From Elusimicrobia bacterium CG08_land_8_20_14_0_20_44_26 (GTDB lineage Bacteria; CG03), in the NCBI GenBank assembly GCA_002779055.1, contig PEXM01000008.1:1-7140 (forward strand): DNA of 7,140 nucleotides. Direction: 5' to 3'. Of the stretch, positions 5,373 to 7,140 are shown in pieces. A program made the position numbers and the translations under genes. The stretch's first letter is position 1, and every line of letters begins with the position of its first letter. The notes beneath the pieces are model-generated. The model saw only the letters and a list, made by a program, of their open reading frames with translations. It searched no databases and was not told the origin of the DNA.

Positions 5373-6767
5373 TTAGAAGCGTCCCTTTTTTTCTCCTGCC
5401 TTCTCAATTTCCCAATAGCCACCTTTGTCCGGTCCGATTCTTTTTAATACACCTTTCCTTTTTAAAACTAACATATGATGTTTTATACTATCTTGTGATA
5501 ATCCTAATTTTTTTACTAATTCTTCTCTGGTTATTGTAGGTTTTTCTAAAATAGCATTTATTATTTTCTGGGTGTTTTCTGGGTGTTTTCTGGGTGTTTT
5601 CTGGGTGTTTTCTGGGTGTTTTCTGGGTGTTTTCTGGGTAAAATCTTTTTCCCATATGGGTCTTCTTAATATTACTGTAAAAAATGTTCTATATTCAAAA
5701 TCTGGTTCTTTAAGTCCATCTTTCTTCATCGTTAATCGCATTCTTTCTATACCAGAACCGACTTTTTCCACTAAACCCAGCCGGTGAACTAATCCAAACA
5801 ACAATGGATTTCTTGATAAACTTTTCTTGCCAAAATCTTCAGGTTTTAAGCCAGCTGCCAATCCACCGGGATTGCTGATTTCAACTCTATCTGAATATAT
5901 TTCCACCATTATACATGCACCTTTTTCAAAATAATCTCTATGTAAAATTGCATTTAATACCGCTTCTCTTAAAACTTCTTCCGGAATTTCCAGGACTTCC
6001 TTTCTTGGTCCGGCATTTTTTATAATGTATCTTGTTTTAAGATTTTTTTGTAAATATAAAATTGCATTTTCATAATTTGAATATATATCAGAATCAAATT
6101 CTTTCCTATCCAGAATTTCTACTTTTGATTCACCTTTAAATATACAGCAGGTTATTGTGGCATTAATAAAAAATCTTGTAACCTTTCTGGCAAATAGTAA
6201 AATGCCCGAATTTTTTATATACCCATCTTTAAGAAGTCCCAGATTTTCTAATATAACTTTTTTACCGGCAACTTTGGAAATACCTGCCTTTGCTAAGAAT
6301 TTATTGAACTTCAAATTATCAAAATCTTTTTTTAGGTTAAAGTTTTTATTAGGCATCTCGTCAAATAAAATTCTTCCTTCCTTTTGAAAAAATGTTCTAA
6401 TTTCTTCTCTTGTAAGTTGTTGAGTATTAGCCCCTTCTCTTATAAAAAATTTTCCACCATAAGAATATGGCTTCTCCTGGCCTGCAAACACATTGATAAT
6501 AAGAATATCTATATCAATATTTTCAATTTCAATCCTGATAGACGGATCAGATTTTCTGGCAATATCCTGAATTTCAGATTTAATTCGATTAGAACTTTTG
6601 AAACCTGTTTTCTGTCCTTTGTCACTAATACCAATTATTATTTTACCGCCTATTGCATTAGCAAAGGCACATATTTCTCTACCAAGGTTCTCAGAATAAT
6701 TCTCTTTAAATTCAAGATTATATCCTTCTCCTTGAGAGATTAGCAATTTTAATTCGTTTTTATTCAT
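5373..6767 (-). CDS. AlbA_2 (Schlafen-type) ATP-binding transcriptional regulator with tandem-repeat linker
   Basis: This 464-residue protein is of the family often annotated as 'ATP-binding protein' or 'putative DNA-binding protein'. The N-terminal AlbA_2 domain spans about 1-130: GEGYNLEFKE (13-22), FANAIGGKIIIGISDKG (35-51) and FFIREGANTQQLT (107-119). A GHKL-type ATPase domain (HATPase_c_4) covers about 260-370: REAVLNAILHRDY (267-279) with Glu268 and Asn272, EISNPGGL (296-303) and EKVGSGIERM (334-343). The C-terminal winged helix (402-464) includes ITREELVKKLGLSQDSIKHH. Residues 377-401 are a period-11 peptide, TQKTPRKHPEN repeated, encoded by an 11-bp tandem repeat. ATG at 6767-6765 has AGGG 9 nt upstream. 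It follows the helicase remnant by 3 nt, and its AT-rich base composition differs from ftsZ and pilT. The family occurs widely in accessory and defence-associated regions, with regulated targets mostly unknown; I cannot infer them here. Confidence 0.9.
   Translation of the reverse strand: MNKNELKLLISQGEGYNLEFKENYSENLGREICAFANAIGGKIIIGISDKGQKTGFKSSNRIKSEIQDIARKSDPSIRIEIENIDIDILIINVFAGQEKPYSYGGKFFIREGANTQQLTREEIRTFFQKEGRILFDEMPNKNFNLKKDFDNLKFNKFLAKAGISKVAGKKVILENLGLLKDGYIKNSGILLFARKVTRFFINATITCCIFKGESKVEILDRKEFDSDIYSNYENAILYLQKNLKTRYIIKNAGPRKEVLEIPEEVLREAVLNAILHRDYFEKGACIMVEIYSDRVEISNPGGLAAGLKPEDFGKKSLSRNPLLFGLVHRLGLVEKVGSGIERMRLTMKKDGLKEPDFEYRTFFTVILRRPIWEKDFTQKTPRKHPENTQKTPRKHPENTQKIINAILEKPTITREELVKKLGLSQDSIKHHMLVLKRKGVLKRIGPDKGGYWEIEKAGEKKGRF
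5564..5639 (-). repeat. 11-bp coding tandem repeat (6.9 copies), likely frame switch
   Basis: Six perfect copies of TTTTCTGGGTG (plus strand, 5564-5629) are followed by ten bases of a seventh (5630-5639). On the coding strand the unit reads through all three frames without a stop, giving an 11-residue peptide period from three units. The tract lies between the ATPase domain and the winged helix of the AlbA_2 protein. Since 11 is not a multiple of 3, only changes by three units keep the frame. One added unit would place TAA directly after the tract (TPRK, stop); one lost unit would give a 24-residue foreign tail ending at TAG 5490-5488. Either removes the winged helix. Confidence 0.97.
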
Positions 6768-6770
6768 ACA

Positions 6771-7121
6771 TTAGCACCCTCTATAATTTTTATTTCTTCT
6801 AAAAATAAACGACAGCAATGACCTCAAAACTCTCTCATACAGTAAATTCCCGATATGTTTAATTTTCTTATCAGCGCTATCTTTATATAAACTCGGATTT
6901 GTTTTGTTTTTCTGTATAACTTCAGCGTCGATTTCTATGTCCATTAAAATTAAGTTGGGATTATTCAAAAGCCCTTCCTATAATTCTTTTAACCCCGAAA
7001 AGTAAAAGGAACCGACCAAAAATTTGAGTTCTCTGCTTTCGGAAATGAGTTCGAGAAGTCGCTCTTTCAGATGTTTCGTCGGGCTATTCGTTATAAAGTT
7101 ATATTCTGCTTTTCCGCTCAT
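6771..7121 (-). pseudogene. Broken 5' remnant of a phospholipase D-domain (SNF2-type) helicase gene
   Basis: An ATG at 7121-7119, with AGGA 9 nt upstream, opens a 47-codon frame beginning MSGKAEYNFITNSPTKHLKE and containing ELKFLVGSFYFSGLKEL. This resembles the N-terminus of helicases carrying a phospholipase D-like domain, where a stretch of the form LKFLVGFFYFSGWxxLYxxL is familiar. The frame stops at TAG 6980-6978, exactly where a Tyr is expected, and continues in frame beyond it as EGLLNNPNLILMDIEIDAEV, as the family would. Reading goes on to TAA 6773-6771, but the last part (LLSFIFRRNKNYRGC) no longer looks like the helicase. The gene therefore appears to have lost most of its length and gained a nonsense codon. 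A TTG at 6968-6966 with AGGAAGG upstream could allow restart of a 65-residue product, but I consider the locus a remnant. Assignment rests on recalled family motifs. Confidence 0.6.
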
Positions 7122-7140
7122 TTCATATTATCCTAAAAAA

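Noticed and set aside
5564..5639. Regular repeats as a possible CRISPR array
   Set aside because: The units are 11 bp and directly adjacent, with no spacers, and lie inside a coding frame.
5572..5787. Plus-strand open frame giving a hydrophobic Phe/Gly/Val/Trp-rich repeat peptide
   Set aside because: It is the antisense reading of the 11-bp repeat in the AlbA_2 gene, with no ribosome-binding site and no sense beyond the repeat.
6771..6968. Independent 65-residue gene starting at TTG 6968
   Set aside because: Its frame is continuous through the TAG with the helicase-like frame upstream, so it is better explained as the second part of a broken gene.
6978..6980. Stop-codon reassignment (TAG read as an amino acid)
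   Set aside because: Only one gene shows it, that gene is also degenerate at its 3' end, and no other evidence of recoding is in the window; nonsense mutation is simpler.

Overview
All recognisable genes lie on the minus strand, so the window reads right to left. It joins two kinds of DNA. Positions 1 to about 5190 carry housekeeping-type genes of moderate base composition: a membrane protein of the YfhO family, the cell-division GTPase ftsZ, the twitching ATPase pilT and the start of pgeF (peptidoglycan editing, laccase-domain family). Positions about 5193 to 7140 are visibly more AT-rich and look like accessory DNA: the broken 5' end of a phospholipase D-type helicase gene, an AlbA_2/Schlafen-type ATP-binding regulator, and a 54-codon open frame of unknown meaning.

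The organism cannot be named from the sequence. A type IV pilus retraction ATPase suggests a piliated, probably diderm bacterium. FtsZ with a short linker and the C-terminal peptide DIPPALRKK, a YfhO-type membrane protein, and abundant short palindromes and low-complexity repeats between genes would fit a candidate-phylum lineage of the Elusimicrobiota/Omnitrophota kind. That is an impression, not a demonstration.

Layout in transcription order: helicase remnant (7121-6771, in-frame TAG in the middle); 3-nt gap; AlbA_2 regulator (6767-5373) with an 11-bp tandem repeat between its ATPase-like part and its C-terminal winged helix; small open frame (5366-5202); YfhO-family protein (5192-3168); a 225-bp repeat-rich gap with a possible promoter and a strong hairpin just before the ftsZ ribosome-binding site; ftsZ (2942-1869); 3-nt gap; pilT (TTG start, 1865-726); a 100-bp gap holding a double-hairpin REP/BIME-like element; and pgeF (625 to beyond position 1). 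ftsZ and pilT are almost certainly co-transcribed. pgeF near ftsZ recalls the ftsZ-ylmD neighbourhood of Gram-positive bacteria. No ftsA or ftsQ precedes ftsZ here.

The strongest leads are the 11-bp repeat, whose copy number should act as a reading-frame switch for the regulator's DNA-binding tail; the helicase remnant, whose reading frame continues across the TAG; and the GTAG-flanked palindrome pair between pilT and pgeF. No complete new system is demonstrated.
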